Below, piece by piece: positions 17,990 through 27,470 of a DNA stretch of 64,000 nt. Each line of letters begins with the position of its first letter. Positions within the stretch are counted from its first letter, which is position 1. Under the pieces are notes generated by a model. That model was given only the letters and a program-made list of their open reading frames with translations. It ran no database searches and was not told the origin of the DNA. The translations under genes and the position numbers were made by a program. Source of the stretch: Massilia agilis (lineage in GTDB: Bacteria; Pseudomonadota; Gammaproteobacteria; Burkholderiales; Burkholderiaceae_D); NCBI RefSeq assembly GCF_024756255.1, contig NZ_JANUHB010000005.1, positions 1-64,000 of the forward strand, given 5' to 3'.

Positions 17990-20788
17990 TTAAGCCGCCG
18001 GCAGCTTGGCAAACTGCTCGCGCATCTTCTCGATGGTGGCCGAGAAGTTAGCCAGGCGCTCTTTCTCCTGCGCCACGACGGCAGCCGGTGCGCGGGCGAC
18101 GAAGCTTTCGTTACCCAGCTTGCCGTTGCACTTGGCGATCTCGCCCTCGATGCGCGCGATCTCCTTGGACAGGCGCTCGCGCTCGGCGGCGACGTCGATC
18201 TCGACCTTGAGCATCAGCTTGGTGGTGCCGACGATCGACACGGCAGCCGGCGATTCCGGCAGCGCATCCACGATCTGCACTTCCGACAGCTTGCCCAGCG
18301 ACTGCACGTACGGCGCGAAGCCTTCCATGCGCGCTTTGTCGTCGGCGCTGCCCGGCTCGACGATCAGCGGCACGCGCAGCGACGGCGCCAGCTGCATTTC
18401 GCCGCGCAGGTTGCGGGTCGCGTCGGTCAGCGCCTTGAGCTGCGCCATCCACTGCTCGGCGTTCTCGTCGATGGCCGAGGCGTCGGCAACCGGGTAGGGC
18501 TGCAGCATGATGGTTTCGCCCGATTTGCCGGCCAGCGGCGCAACGGCCTGCCACAGCTGCTCGGTCACGAACGGGATGACCGGGTGCGCCAGGCGCAGCA
18601 CCACTTCCAGCACGCGCAGCAGGGTGTGGCGCGTCGCGCGTTGCTGCGCTTCGCTGCCTTGCTGCACTTGGACCTTGGCCACTTCCAGGTACCAGTCGCA
18701 GTACTCGTCCCACACGAACTTGTAGATCGCGGAGGCGATGTTATCGAAGCGGTAGTCGTCGAAGCCCTTGGCCACTTCCTGCTCTGTGCGGTTGAGCAGC
18801 GAGATGATCCAGCGGTCGGCGGCGGACAGGTCTTCCGGATTCGGCTTGCCGCAGTCCTTGCCCTCCGTGTTCATCATCACGAAGCGGGTCGCGTTCCACA
18901 GCTTGTTGCAGAAGTTGCGGTAGCCTTCGCAGCGGCCCAGGTCGAAATTGATGTTGCGGCCCAGCGAAGCGTAGCTCGCCATCGTAAAGCGTACGGCGTC
19001 GGTGCCGAACGCCGGAATGCCCTCCGGGTACTCCTTGCGGGTGGCCTTGGCGATCTTCTCGGCGTCTTTCGGGTTCATCAGGCCCGTGGTGCGCTTGGCC
19101 ACCAGCGATTCCACGTCGATGCCGTCGATCAGGTCGATCGGGTCGAGCGTGTTGCCCTTCGATTTGGACATCTTCTGGCCGCTCGAATCGCGCACCAGGC
19201 CGTGCACGTACACGGTTTCGAACGGCACCTTGCCGGTGAAGTGCGCGGTCATCATGACCATGCGCGCGACCCAGAAGAAGATGATGTCAAAGCCGGTGAC
19301 GAGCACCGACGACGGCAGGAACGCGCGCAGGTCCGGCGTGTCGTTCGGCCAGCCGAGGGTCGAGAACGGCACCAGCGCGGACGAGAACCAGGTGTCGAGC
19401 ACGTCCTCGTCGCGGTGCAGCGGGCCGAATTCGCCGGCCGCTTCGGCCTTGGCGCGCGCTTCCTCGTCGCTGCGGGCGACATACACGTGGCCCTTCTCGT
19501 CGTACCAGGCCGGGATGCGGTGGCCCCACCACAGCTGGCGCGAGATGCACCAGTCCTGGATGTTGTTGAGCCACTGGTTGTAGGTGGTGGTCCAGTTCTC
19601 GGGCATGAACTTGATCTCGCCGCTGGCCACTTTTTCGAGTGCCACGTCGGTGATCGACTTGCCCGGGTTGAAGGTGCCTTCCGGCGCCGGCTTGGTCATC
19701 GCCACGAACCACTGGTCGGTCAGCATCGGCTCGATGATGACGTTGGTGCGGTCGCCGCGCGGCACCATCAGCTTGTGCGGCTTGACCTGCTCCAGGAAGC
19801 CCTGCGCTTCCAGGTCGGCCACGATCTGCTTGCGCGCGTCAAAGCGGTCCAGGCCCCGGTACTGTTCCGGCGCGTTGTCGTTGATCTTGGCGTCCAGCGT
19901 GAACACGTTGATCATCGGCAGGTTGTGGCGCTGGCCCAGCGCATAGTCGTTGAAGTCGTGCGCCGGCGTGATCTTCACGCAGCCGGTGCCGAATTCCTTG
20001 TCCACGTACGAGTCGGCCACGATCGGCACTTCGCGGCCGGTGAGCGGCAGCTTGATCATCTTGCCGTGCAGCGGCTGATAACGCTCGTCGGTCGGGTCCA
20101 CCGCCACGGCCACGTCGCCCAGCATGGTCTCGGGACGGGTGGTGGCCACGCTGATCGAGCCGCTGCCATCGGCCAGCGGGTAGCGGATGTACCACATGAA
20201 GCCGTCTTCTTCTTCCGACACCACTTCCAGGTCGGAGACGGCGGTGCCCAGTTTCGGGTCCCAGTTCACCAGGCGCTTGCCGCGGTAGATCAGGCCTTGT
20301 TCGTACAGGCGCACGAACACTTCCGCCACCACTTCCGAGCGCGTCTCGTCCATCGTGAAGTACTCGCGGCTCCAGTCGGCCGAGGCACCCAGGCGGCGCA
20401 TCTGGCCGGTGATGGTGCTGCCCGACTTTTCCTTCCACTGCCACACGCGCTTGATGAATTCGTCGCGGCCCAGGTCGTGGCGCGAGATCTTTTGCGCGTC
20501 GAGCTGGCGTTCCACCACGATCTGGGTGGCGATGCCGGCGTGGTCGGTGCCCGGGATCCAGGCCGTGTTATGGCCGCGCATGCGGTAGTAGCGGGTCAGG
20601 CCATCCATGATGGTCTGGTTGAATGCGTGGCCCATGTGCAGGGTGCCCGTCACGTTCGGCGGCGGCAGCTGGATGCTGAACGAAGGCTTGGACGGATCGG
20701 TGGTGCCGGTGAAGTAACCGCGCTTTTCCCACTCGCTGCGCCAGAACTGTTCAATGTCGGCTGGCTCGAAAGACTTGGCTAATTCCAT
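17990..20788 (-). CDS. valS: Valyl-tRNA synthetase
   Basis: ValRS charges tRNA-Val and edits threonine. The 932-residue protein has the HIGH signature as HMGH in [15 protein letters not shown] (residues about 39-53) and KMSKS in [10 protein letters not shown]. It has the editing domain with [13 protein letters not shown] and a C-terminal coiled coil rich in charged residues ([20 protein letters not shown]). The ATG at 20788 precedes MELAKSFEP, the usual betaproteobacterial start. A perfect TATAAT lies 33 bases upstream. A family A repeat follows the gene. Confidence 0.98.
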   Translation of the reverse strand: MELAKSFEPADIEQFWRSEWEKRGYFTGTTDPSKPSFSIQLPPPNVTGTLHMGHAFNQTIMDGLTRYYRMRGHNTAWIPGTDHAGIATQIVVERQLDAQKISRHDLGRDEFIKRVWQWKEKSGSTITGQMRRLGASADWSREYFTMDETRSEVVAEVFVRLYEQGLIYRGKRLVNWDPKLGTAVSDLEVVSEEEDGFMWYIRYPLADGSGSISVATTRPETMLGDVAVAVDPTDERYQPLHGKMIKLPLTGREVPIVADSYVDKEFGTGCVKITPAHDFNDYALGQRHNLPMINVFTLDAKINDNAPEQYRGLDRFDARKQIVADLEAQGFLEQVKPHKLMVPRGDRTNVIIEPMLTDQWFVAMTKPAPEGTFNPGKSITDVALEKVASGEIKFMPENWTTTYNQWLNNIQDWCISRQLWWGHRIPAWYDEKGHVYVARSDEEARAKAEAAGEFGPLHRDEDVLDTWFSSALVPFSTLGWPNDTPDLRAFLPSSVLVTGFDIIFFWVARMVMMTAHFTGKVPFETVYVHGLVRDSSGQKMSKSKGNTLDPIDLIDGIDVESLVAKRTTGLMNPKDAEKIAKATRKEYPEGIPAFGTDAVRFTMASYASLGRNINFDLGRCEGYRNFCNKLWNATRFVMMNTEGKDCGKPNPEDLSAADRWIISLLNRTEQEVAKGFDDYRFDNIASAIYKFVWDEYCDWYLEVAKVQVQQGSEAQQRATRHTLLRVLEVVLRLAHPVIPFVTEQLWQAVAPLAGKSGETIMLQPYPVADASAIDENAEQWMAQLKALTDATRNLRGEMQLAPSLRVPLIVEPGSADDKARMEGFAPYVQSLGKLSEVQIVDALPESPAAVSIVGTTKLMLKVEIDVAAERERLSKEIARIEGEIAKCNGKLGNESFVARAPAAVVAQEKERLANFSATIEKMREQFAKLPAA

Positions 20789-20820
20789 GGTGGTGGCGTG
20801 TAAATTTGGCGAAAAGAACC

Positions 20821-20826
20821 ATTATA
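20821..20826 (-). promoter_or_regulatory. Candidate -10 box of valS
   Basis: On the minus strand a perfect TATAAT lies 33 bases before the valS ATG, giving a leader of about 25 bases. The -35 region is not recognisable. Upstream of the box a small hairpin (GGGAGC / GCTCCC, near 20834-20852) could mark the end of the MFS gene transcript. Confidence 0.45.
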
Positions 20827-20949
20827 GATGACCGGGAGCGGTGAATGCTCCCGCCGCGGCACCAAACGGCACACGATACAGGGGAAAACGCAGCGGCGGC
20901 GCAAGCGGCGGGAGCGGGCCTGCGCGCGTCATGCCGTCCGGGCGGCGGC

Positions 20950-22209
20950 TTAGCGGGCAGCCGCGGGTTGAGGCGCAGTGAGGGTAAAGCCTTTGACCGG
21001 CAGCCTGAGCGAGATTGCCGCAGCGAGCAGCAGCAGCACGCCAGCGGCGCCAAATGCGACCCAGTGCGTGCCGTAACGCTCGTAACCCCAGCCGCCCAGC
21101 CATGAGCTGATCGTTGCGCCCACCTGGTGCACCATGTACGCGTAACCGTACAGCACGCCAACCAGCCGCACGCCATACACGTCGGCGATGATGGCGGAGG
21201 ACAGTGCCACGCTTCCCGCCCAGACCAGCCCGCCAATGGCCGCCGCCGAGTAAAGCTGGACATGCGTCCCCACCAGCATCAGGGCAAAGAAGCCGAGCCC
21301 CCGGACAAAATAGATCGTCGCCAGGATATTCTTGCGCGGCAGCTTGTCCGCCACGCGCGCCAGCATTTGGGTGCCGAAAATCGCCACAATGCCGATCAGG
21401 CCGATGCCGAACGCGCTGGTCGAGGCGTCGAAGCCATGGTCCATCAACATTGGCACGCCGTGCGTTCCCAGCAGGTTCATGCTGAAGCCGCATGCGAACA
21501 GGCCGGCCGCAACCTTCCAGAATGGCCGGGTGCGCACGGCCTGGCCCAGTGTCAGGCTTAGCACGGGCGCCGCCTTGGCTGGCGCGGCGGCGATCTGGCC
21601 GGGCAGCAAATCGGTATGTTCGGGGGCGTCGTCGCGGATGATGAACAGCGCCGCAGGCACGGTCACCACGGTAAACACGGCAGCAAAGGCAAGCATGGTG
21701 TTCTGCCACCCGATCGTGCGGATCGCGAACGAAAACAGCGGCGTCAGCACGGCGATGCCGGCCATCGAACCGCTCGACACGAGGAACAGGGCCATGCCGC
21801 GCTGGCGCGTGAACCACCGGCTGATCACAGGAGTCAGCGCCACCTGGCCGGTGAACGCCAGCCCGAGCGACATCAGCACGCCGAAGGACAGCAGGAGCGC
21901 AAGCGGCGTGCGCGCGACCACCGTCCAGAGCACGGATGCGATGACGATGGCGGTGCCGGTCAGCAGCACAAAGCGGGTGCTGTAGCGCCCGGCGAGGTAG
22001 CCGGCCAGCGGCATGCCCGCGCCATAGAACAGCATGCCCACTGCGACGATCGATGCCAGTTCGCTGCGGGAAAAGCCGAGACTGGTCGCCATCGGCACAA
22101 AGAAGGGTCCGATGCTCATGCGCAGGCCGACCGTAAGCAGGGTCAGCAGGGTGGCGGCGGCCACGATGTTCCATCCGAAATACCAGCCGCCATTCGTCTT
22201 GTCAGTCAC
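20950..22209 (-). CDS. MFS transporter (monocarboxylate/oxalate-formate antiporter-like)
   Basis: The 419-residue protein has about 12 membrane helices. It starts with GWNIVAAATLLTLLTVGLRM, a first-helix pattern typical of the monocarboxylate and oxalate:formate antiporter branch. Conserved elements include GFSRSELASIVAVGMLFYG, the R-G-R-like loop GYLAGRYSTR, and the central loop with RPFWKVAAGLF. The start is the GTG at 22209 with GGGA 6 bases upstream. The substrate, probably a small carboxylate, is inferred from family only. It stands alone between valS and the S8 protease. Confidence 0.85.
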   Translation of the reverse strand: MTDKTNGGWYFGWNIVAAATLLTLLTVGLRMSIGPFFVPMATSLGFSRSELASIVAVGMLFYGAGMPLAGYLAGRYSTRFVLLTGTAIVIASVLWTVVARTPLALLLSFGVLMSLGLAFTGQVALTPVISRWFTRQRGMALFLVSSGSMAGIAVLTPLFSFAIRTIGWQNTMLAFAAVFTVVTVPAALFIIRDDAPEHTDLLPGQIAAAPAKAAPVLSLTLGQAVRTRPFWKVAAGLFACGFSMNLLGTHGVPMLMDHGFDASTSAFGIGLIGIVAIFGTQMLARVADKLPRKNILATIYFVRGLGFFALMLVGTHVQLYSAAAIGGLVWAGSVALSSAIIADVYGVRLVGVLYGYAYMVHQVGATISSWLGGWGYERYGTHWVAFGAAGVLLLLAAAISLRLPVKGFTLTAPQPAAAR

Positions 22210-22283
22210 GTCAGGTCCCGTTCAGCAGTTTTCTTGGAGCTGAAGATTGTATGCGAACAAGATTTGGCGCGCTTACCACCAAC

Positions 22284-22310
22284 AAAAAAAGGGCGTCCTG
22301 AGACGCCCTT
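22284..22310 (-). terminator. Rho-independent terminator of the S8 protease gene
   Basis: AAGGGCGTC (22289-22297) and GACGCCCTT (22302-22310) form a 9-bp stem with the stable tetraloop CTGA. On the minus strand it is followed by seven U residues (A-run 22284-22290). It lies about 20 bases after the protease stop codon. Confidence 0.93.
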
Positions 22311-22331
22311 GGTTCGCCGTGCGAGACGTGC

Positions 22332-23906
22332 TTACTTGCCGCAGCCCAGCGACTTGATGCGGTCGTAGGCGGCCTTCGCCTGCACCAGGCCGTAGCCGTA
22401 GTGCACGTCACGGCCGGCCACGCCCAGGTCCATCGCGCTGTTGTTCAGCGAGGTGCGGATCTGGCTGCCGGTGCAGGTCGGGAAGTAGCTCCACACCAGC
22501 GCGGCCACGGCCGACACGTGCGGCGTTGCCATCGAGGTGCCGTCGAAGTAGGCATAGTTCGATGCCTTGACGGTCACGGTCGCGCTCTGGCCCAGCTGTG
22601 CTTTCATCGCGGCGCCGTCGGTGTCCGATGCCGAGACCGACGGGATGCTGGTCGCGGTGCCGTTCAGCGTGCCCGAGAAGCTGCCGGCCGCGTTGTTGTA
22701 GATGATCGCGCCCACGCCGCCGCTGTTCTGGCAGTTGGTGACCTTGGTCGCGAAGTCCACGGTGCCGCGCTGGATCAGGCAGACCTTGCCGGAGACGGCG
22801 GTGTTGACGGTGTCGCCGATGCCGAAGTCAGCCAGGGCCGCGGTCGCGGTCTTTTGCGGCGAGCCCTCCAGCGGGAACGACGAGCTGTAGCTGGTGGTGC
22901 CCACCGACAGCGACGAGTCCTCGCCGGTGCCCATCGGCACGGTCGACAGCACCGAGACGCCCGGGCCGGAAATTTCGACGTCGTTGTTGTATTGCGAGAA
23001 CGAGGCGTAGGTCTTGTTCTCGTCCACGGCCGCCACCGACATCACGCTGCCGTAGCCGGCCGGGTAGGAGGTGGTGGCGTTGCCGCTGTTGCCAGCCGCA
23101 GCGATGCTGAGCACGCCCTTGGTCTGCAGGCTGTCGAAGGCGCGCTGCTCGGTGATGCTCTTGGAGCCGCCACCCAGCGACATGGTGATGACGTTGGCAC
23201 CGGCCGAGCCGCACTTGTTGGCGGCGCTGGCCAGCGTGGACGAATAGGTCCATGCGCCGTTGGCGCCGAACACCTTCACGATGTGCAGCTTGAGTGCCTT
23301 GTTCGGGTTCACGCCGACCACGCCCACGCCGCTCTGGTTCACCGCCGCGATGGTGCCGAACACGTGGGTGCCGTGGTGGGTCTCGTCGGTGTACCACCAG
23401 CCGGTGCCCGAGTCGTATTCGCCGGTCACGTTGCTGCCGTTGTCCTTCAGGTCTTCATGGCTGAAGTCCACGCCGGAGTCGATGATGCAGATCTTGCGGT
23501 TGCCGGCGTTGGTGTCCGGCAGCTGGTCGGCCTGCACCAGCTTGATGCCGTACGGGACCAGCTGGCCAGTCGCATACGGCGTGCCGGTCGACGGCGTGGT
23601 CAGCGCGAAGGGCTTGCGCACCACGTCTTCCTCGATGTATTCGACGTTCGGATTGTTGTCCAGGCCCTTGAGCGCGGTGGTCGGCACTTCGACCGCCATC
23701 GCGTTCATGCCGAAGATCTCCAGCTTGACATTGCCGTGGGCGGCGGCAACGGCGGAGCGGATGCTGGCGGCAGCGCCAGGCTTGAAGGCAACGATGACAC
23801 GGGTGGTGTCCGGTGCCGCGGCGGAAGCATTGCCGATCACGCCTGCGGCAAGCGCGGCCAGGCAAAGTCCCAGGGTTTTTGATGCGCGAGTGTCGTGTTT
23901 GGTCAT
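22332..23906 (-). CDS. Secreted S8 family serine peptidase (subtilisin-like) with PA domain
   Basis: The 524-residue preproprotease has a signal peptide (about 1-30, ending ASAAA). An I9-like propeptide covers about 33-100. The S8 domain has catalytic Asp143 (IIDSGVD), His178 (HHGTHVFG) and Ser458 (DGTSMATPH). A protease-associated domain is inserted at about 330-450 (VCLIQRGTVDFATKV), as in many extracellular subtilases. I chose the ATG at 23906 because CGGAGAAAAG precedes it and the signal peptide starts there. It should be exported and self-activated, degrading external protein. A strong terminator follows. Confidence 0.94.
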   Translation of the reverse strand: MTKHDTRASKTLGLCLAALAAGVIGNASAAAPDTTRVIVAFKPGAAASIRSAVAAAHGNVKLEIFGMNAMAVEVPTTALKGLDNNPNVEYIEEDVVRKPFALTTPSTGTPYATGQLVPYGIKLVQADQLPDTNAGNRKICIIDSGVDFSHEDLKDNGSNVTGEYDSGTGWWYTDETHHGTHVFGTIAAVNQSGVGVVGVNPNKALKLHIVKVFGANGAWTYSSTLASAANKCGSAGANVITMSLGGGSKSITEQRAFDSLQTKGVLSIAAAGNSGNATTSYPAGYGSVMSVAAVDENKTYASFSQYNNDVEISGPGVSVLSTVPMGTGEDSSLSVGTTSYSSSFPLEGSPQKTATAALADFGIGDTVNTAVSGKVCLIQRGTVDFATKVTNCQNSGGVGAIIYNNAAGSFSGTLNGTATSIPSVSASDTDGAAMKAQLGQSATVTVKASNYAYFDGTSMATPHVSAVAALVWSYFPTCTGSQIRTSLNNSAMDLGVAGRDVHYGYGLVQAKAAYDRIKSLGCGK

Positions 23907-24264
23907 TCTACTTTTCTCCGTATGAAAGCCTATCGTTTTCGCCGCGGTTCTTTGCCCGCGTGCTCTCGTTGCTGCCGTTGCCGCATATGCATGCAACCGA
24001 TCTAGTCTATTTGGAAAGGTTCTGGGCGCGCAATGGCAGGTTCAAGCGTGCGCGAGAACTGTTGTTATGTGGTGGGCCTGCACTGTTGAAACCGCTGAGT
24101 TCGGCAGGCGCGTGCTATATTTTTCGCGCGGCCGCGAGCAAGATGCACGGCGGGTGAGCGGCCTTGGCGGGCACGCATTTGTGCGTGTTCGAAGCGCGGC
24201 CTTTCCTGGCTTGATATCATGGCAAACCCCAGCGGCAGTGTCCGCGTCTGAAGAGGAAGAACAC
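23907..24264. other. Divergent intergenic region between the S8 protease and adhC
   Basis: These 358 bases separate two divergent genes and must hold both promoters. GGAGAAAAG serves the protease and AAGAGGAAGA serves adhC. A TATATT hexamer near 24116 and a TATCAT at 24215-24220 are possible -10 boxes for adhC, but neither has a good -35 partner. I see no repeat and no convincing coding frame. Confidence 0.5.
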
Positions 24265-25371
24265 ATGAAAACCAAGGCAGCGATTGCGTGGAAGGCGGGC
24301 CAGCCGCTGACGATCGAGGAAGTGGACCTGGATGGCCCGCGCGAGGGCGAAGTCCTCATCGAGGTCAAGGCCACCGGCATTTGCCATACCGATTACTACA
24401 CCCTGTCCGGCGCCGACCCGGAAGGCATATTCCCCGCAATCCTGGGCCATGAGGGCGCGGGCGTGGTGGTGGACGTGGGCCCGAACGTGAAGAGCCTACG
24501 CACCGGCGACCACGTGATCCCGCTGTACACGCCAGAGTGTCGCCAGTGCAAGTTCTGCCTGTCGCAAAAGACCAACCTGTGCCAGGCGATCCGCAGCACC
24601 CAAGGCCGCGGCCTGATGCCCGACGCGACCACGCGCTTCCACCTCGACGGCAAGCCGATCTTCCACTACATGGGCACGTCCACCTTCTCCAACTACATCG
24701 TGGTGCCGGAGATCGCGGTGGCCAAGATCCGTTCCGACGCGCCGTTCGACAAGGTGTGCTACATCGGCTGCGGCGTCACCACCGGCATCGGCGCGGTGAT
24801 CTTCACGGCCAAGGTGGAGGCGGGCGCCAACGTGGTGGTGTTCGGCCTGGGCGGCATCGGCCTGAACGTGATCCAGGCGGCGCGCATGGTCGGCGCCGAC
24901 AAGATCATCGGCGTGGACATCAACCCGGGGCGCGAAGAGATGGCGCGCAAGTTCGGCATGACGCACTTCGTCAACCCGCTCAAGGAAGAGAACGTGGTGG
25001 ACACCATCGTCCAGCTCACCGACGGCGGCGCCGATTACAGCTTCGAGTGCATCGGCAACGTGCAGGTGATGCGCCAGGCGCTGGAGTGCTGCCACAAGGG
25101 CTGGGGCCAGTCGATCATCATCGGCGTGGCGGAGGCGGGCAAGGAAATCTCGACCCGCCCTTTCCAGCTCGTGACCGGTCGCCAGTGGAAGGGCTCGGCC
25201 TTCGGCGGCGCGCGCGGGCGCACCGACGTGCCCAAGATCGTGGACTGGTACATGGAAGGCAAGATCAATATCGACGACCTGATCACCCACCACCTCACGC
25301 TCGACCAGATCAACAAGGGCTTCGACCTGATGAAGGCGGGCGAGTCGATCCGTTCGGTGGTGGTGTACTAA
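24265..25371 (+). CDS. frmA: S-(hydroxymethyl)glutathione dehydrogenase / class III alcohol dehydrogenase
   Basis: This zinc enzyme oxidises S-hydroxymethylglutathione with NAD, the first glutathione-dependent step of formaldehyde detoxification, and also reduces S-nitrosoglutathione. The 368-residue protein has the catalytic zinc segment ATGICHTDYYTLSG and GHEGAG. The structural-zinc lobe CRQCKFCLSQKTNLC and the Rossmann GLGGIG are also present. I chose the ATG at 24265 with AGAGGAAGA upstream. The usual partner, S-formylglutathione hydrolase, is not adjacent: a family A repeat and an M56 locus follow. Confidence 0.95.
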   Translation: MKTKAAIAWKAGQPLTIEEVDLDGPREGEVLIEVKATGICHTDYYTLSGADPEGIFPAILGHEGAGVVVDVGPNVKSLRTGDHVIPLYTPECRQCKFCLSQKTNLCQAIRSTQGRGLMPDATTRFHLDGKPIFHYMGTSTFSNYIVVPEIAVAKIRSDAPFDKVCYIGCGVTTGIGAVIFTAKVEAGANVVVFGLGGIGLNVIQAARMVGADKIIGVDINPGREEMARKFGMTHFVNPLKEENVVDTIVQLTDGGADYSFECIGNVQVMRQALECCHKGWGQSIIIGVAEAGKEISTRPFQLVTGRQWKGSAFGGARGRTDVPKIVDWYMEGKINIDDLITHHLTLDQINKGFDLMKAGESIRSVVVY

Positions 25372-25378
25372 GCCAGCA

Positions 25379-25473
25379 CGTCGTACCGGCGAACGCCGGT
25401 ACCCATGCCGAGTGTGCGCGCAACTCGGCTGGGCTCTGTTCAGCATGGGTCCCGGCGTTCGCCGGGACGACGG
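25379..25473. repeat. Family A paired palindromic repeat
   Basis: A left arm CGTCGTACCGGCGAACGCC, which pairs internally to GGCG...CCGGTAC, faces a right arm running from CAGCATGGGTCCCGGCG to CCGGGACGACG. The copy is diverged: GTACCGGC replaces GTCCCCGC on the left, with a compensating change in its own hairpin. It starts 7 bases after the adhC stop. Confidence 0.85.
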
Positions 25474-25589
25474 TCCAGGCGCGCGTTTTCGTCGCCTGTT
25501 CCGCCGATCCTGCAGCCTGTCGCACCCCGGTAGCATCCTCCCACGCGTTTTCCTACAGTTGTCATCGGCGGCATGCGTCCGCCCTCAAG

Positions 25590-25633
25590 TAGATTAAAAG
25601 TTCTAGACAAAATTATCTAGAACTTTTAATCTA
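25590..25633. promoter_or_regulatory. 18-bp perfect inverted repeat ahead of the M56 peptidase
   Basis: TAGATTAAAAGTTCTAGA (25590-25607) and TCTAGAACTTTTAATCTA (25616-25633) are perfect complements with an 8-base AT-rich spacer. The block is far more AT-rich than its surroundings. It lies 23 bases before the leader ORF with its strong ribosome site, where a promoter operator is expected. It could be an operator for a dimeric repressor (BlaI-like by context) or a hairpin in the leader RNA. Confidence 0.6.
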
Positions 25634-25656
25634 GATCGCACAACAACGGAGACCAC

Positions 25657-25698
25657 ATGCACCAGCACACCCTTGAGCAGAAAGGGCAGCGCCGATGA
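25657..25698 (+). CDS. Possible 13-codon leader ORF coupled to the M56 gene
   Basis: ATG at 25657, preceded by ACGGAG at ideal distance, opens a 13-residue frame (MHQHTLEQKGQRR). Its TGA stop overlaps the ATG of the M56 gene as ATGA. The M56 gene itself has only a weak AAAGGGCAG site, so its translation may depend on this ORF. A BlaI-type repressor gene often occupies this spot. The short frame could be a regulatory leader or a remnant after loss of such a gene. No function can be assigned. Confidence 0.4.
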   Translation: MHQHTLEQKGQRR

Positions 25699-27470
25699 AC
25701 GGCTTGCTGTCCTCCATCGTTCCCAGCCTGGGCTGGGCGCTGCTCGACTTTGTGTGGCAGGGCATGCTGGTCGGCTGGATCGCCGCCTTGCTGCTGGCGC
25801 TGCTGCGCAAGGCATCCCCGCAGGCGCGCTACGCCGTGGCGTGTGCGGCGCTGCTGCTGTGTGCGGCGCTGCCCGTGGCCGGCACGCTGCAACGGGTGCT
25901 TGCCGCGCAGTCGGCCACCGCCAGCAGCTTGCCGCTTGCACTGGCGGACGCCGCCGTCCTGCATGCCGCCCCTGCGCTGGCGCTGCCCGCCGAGCAGCTT
26001 GCGTCGTGGGAGGGCATGCTGCAGCAGCGACTGCCGCTCGTGATCTTCTGCTGGGCCTGCGGCGCCGGCGTGCTGGCGCTGCGCATGCTGCTTGGCCTGG
26101 TGTGGGTGCGCAGGCTGTGCCGGCCTGGCCATTATCGGCGCGACAGAGCCTGGCAGGCGCGGCTGGACCGGCTGGCGCGCGCGATGGGCGTGGCACGGCG
26201 CGTCACGCTCGGCCTGGTGGACGACCTGGCCAGTCCGGTGACAGCCGGCTGGTGGCGCCCGGTCGTGCTGGTGCCGGCATCGCTGGTGTCGGGCATGCCG
26301 CCCGACTTGCTGGAAGCGCTGCTGGCGCATGAACTGGCGCATGTGCGCCGCCTCGATTACCTGGTCAACCTGATCCAGAGCGCGATCGAAATCCTGCTGT
26401 TCTACCACCCGGCCGTGTGGTGGCTGTCGAACCGGATTCGAATCGAGCGCGAACAGATCGCAGACGATTTAGCCGCAAGCACGCTCGGCGAACCGCGGCG
26501 CCTGGCACTTGCACTGTCCGAGCTGGACCTGTTCCGGCTCACCACCCCGCAACTTGCCCATGCAGCACATGGAGGAAATCTTATGTCTCGCATCAAACGC
26601 CTGGTTCGCCCCGAATCCGAACCGCTGAACTGGAAGCTGGCGCTGCCCATCCTGGGCCTGGCCGCGTGCGCCGCGCTGTATGCCCACACATCCACCGCGC
26701 TGGCAGCGCCGGACACGGCGCCCGCGATGAAGGCGTTCAAGCGCTACGCCGGCCCCAGCAAGGACGGCTCGTATGCCCTGGTGCGCGATACCGACCGCGG
26801 CACCAACATGAACGGCGACAGCGTGGACTGGCGCGAAATCGAAGCGGTCAAGAAGAACATGCACGGCCAATTCCTGTGGTTCCGCGACGGTGGCCAGGCC
26901 TGGGTCGTGCAGGACCCGGACATCCTGGCACGTGCCAATGCGGCCTGGGCGCCGGTGGACCGGCTCGGCGAGCAAATGGACGTGTACGGCAGGCAGATGG
27001 ACGAGCACAGCAAGAAGATGGAAGCGCTCGGCCGCCATATGGAGCAATCGGTTGCACGCGTCCAGCCGGACCAGCAGGCGATGCGCGAGTTCGAGCGAAA
27101 AATGAACGAGATGGGGGCCCGGATGGGGGATCTCGGCGCGCGGTTGGCGAGTACGGATGGCGCCGAGCGCGACCGTGTGTCACAACAGATGCGTGAGCTC
27201 GGCAAGAAGATGGACGCCGAGGGCAAGCAATTCCGCCAGCATGCGGAGAAACAGGACCAGCGCCAGGCGCATGCGGCCATGGACGACCTGGGCCAGCGCA
27301 TGCGCGAGGCGAGCAAGCCGATGGATGAACTGGGTCACCAGATGGGCGCGCTCGGCAAGCAGATGGAGCATGAGAGCAAGAATGCCGACCGGGTGGTGCG
27401 CCAGTTGATCCGCGAATCGCGCCAAAAAGGCCTGGCCCGGCCGGTGCCGCTCACCACGGCCAAAGGCTGA
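25695..27470 (+). CDS. M56 family (BlaR1/MecR1-like) membrane metallopeptidase with coiled-coil C terminus
   Basis: The 591-residue protein has three N-terminal membrane helices (about 10-38, 44-64 and 115-138). A cytoplasmic M56 zinc protease follows, with HELAH at 212-216 and the third ligand region EREQIADD near 251. A fourth helix lies at about 313-332. In place of a penicillin-binding sensor, residues 340-591 form a periplasmic domain. Its second half repeats M-x2-LG-x2-M-like heptads (DELGHQMGALGKQM), a long helix or coiled coil. Family members cleave BlaI/MecI-type repressors after a periplasmic signal. No such repressor gene is adjacent. Confidence 0.85.
   Translation: MNGLLSSIVPSLGWALLDFVWQGMLVGWIAALLLALLRKASPQARYAVACAALLLCAALPVAGTLQRVLAAQSATASSLPLALADAAVLHAAPALALPAEQLASWEGMLQQRLPLVIFCWACGAGVLALRMLLGLVWVRRLCRPGHYRRDRAWQARLDRLARAMGVARRVTLGLVDDLASPVTAGWWRPVVLVPASLVSGMPPDLLEALLAHELAHVRRLDYLVNLIQSAIEILLFYHPAVWWLSNRIRIEREQIADDLAASTLGEPRRLALALSELDLFRLTTPQLAHAAHGGNLMSRIKRLVRPESEPLNWKLALPILGLAACAALYAHTSTALAAPDTAPAMKAFKRYAGPSKDGSYALVRDTDRGTNMNGDSVDWREIEAVKKNMHGQFLWFRDGGQAWVVQDPDILARANAAWAPVDRLGEQMDVYGRQMDEHSKKMEALGRHMEQSVARVQPDQQAMREFERKMNEMGARMGDLGARLASTDGAERDRVSQQMRELGKKMDAEGKQFRQHAEKQDQRQAHAAMDDLGQRMREASKPMDELGHQMGALGKQMEHESKNADRVVRQLIRESRQKGLARPVPLTTAKG

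Noticed and set aside
17111..20782. A 1,223-codon open frame antisense to valS
   Set aside because: It mirrors valS codon positions, is rich in Arg, His, Val and Ala, and shows no domain. In GC-rich DNA such frames arise opposite real genes. valS is unambiguous.
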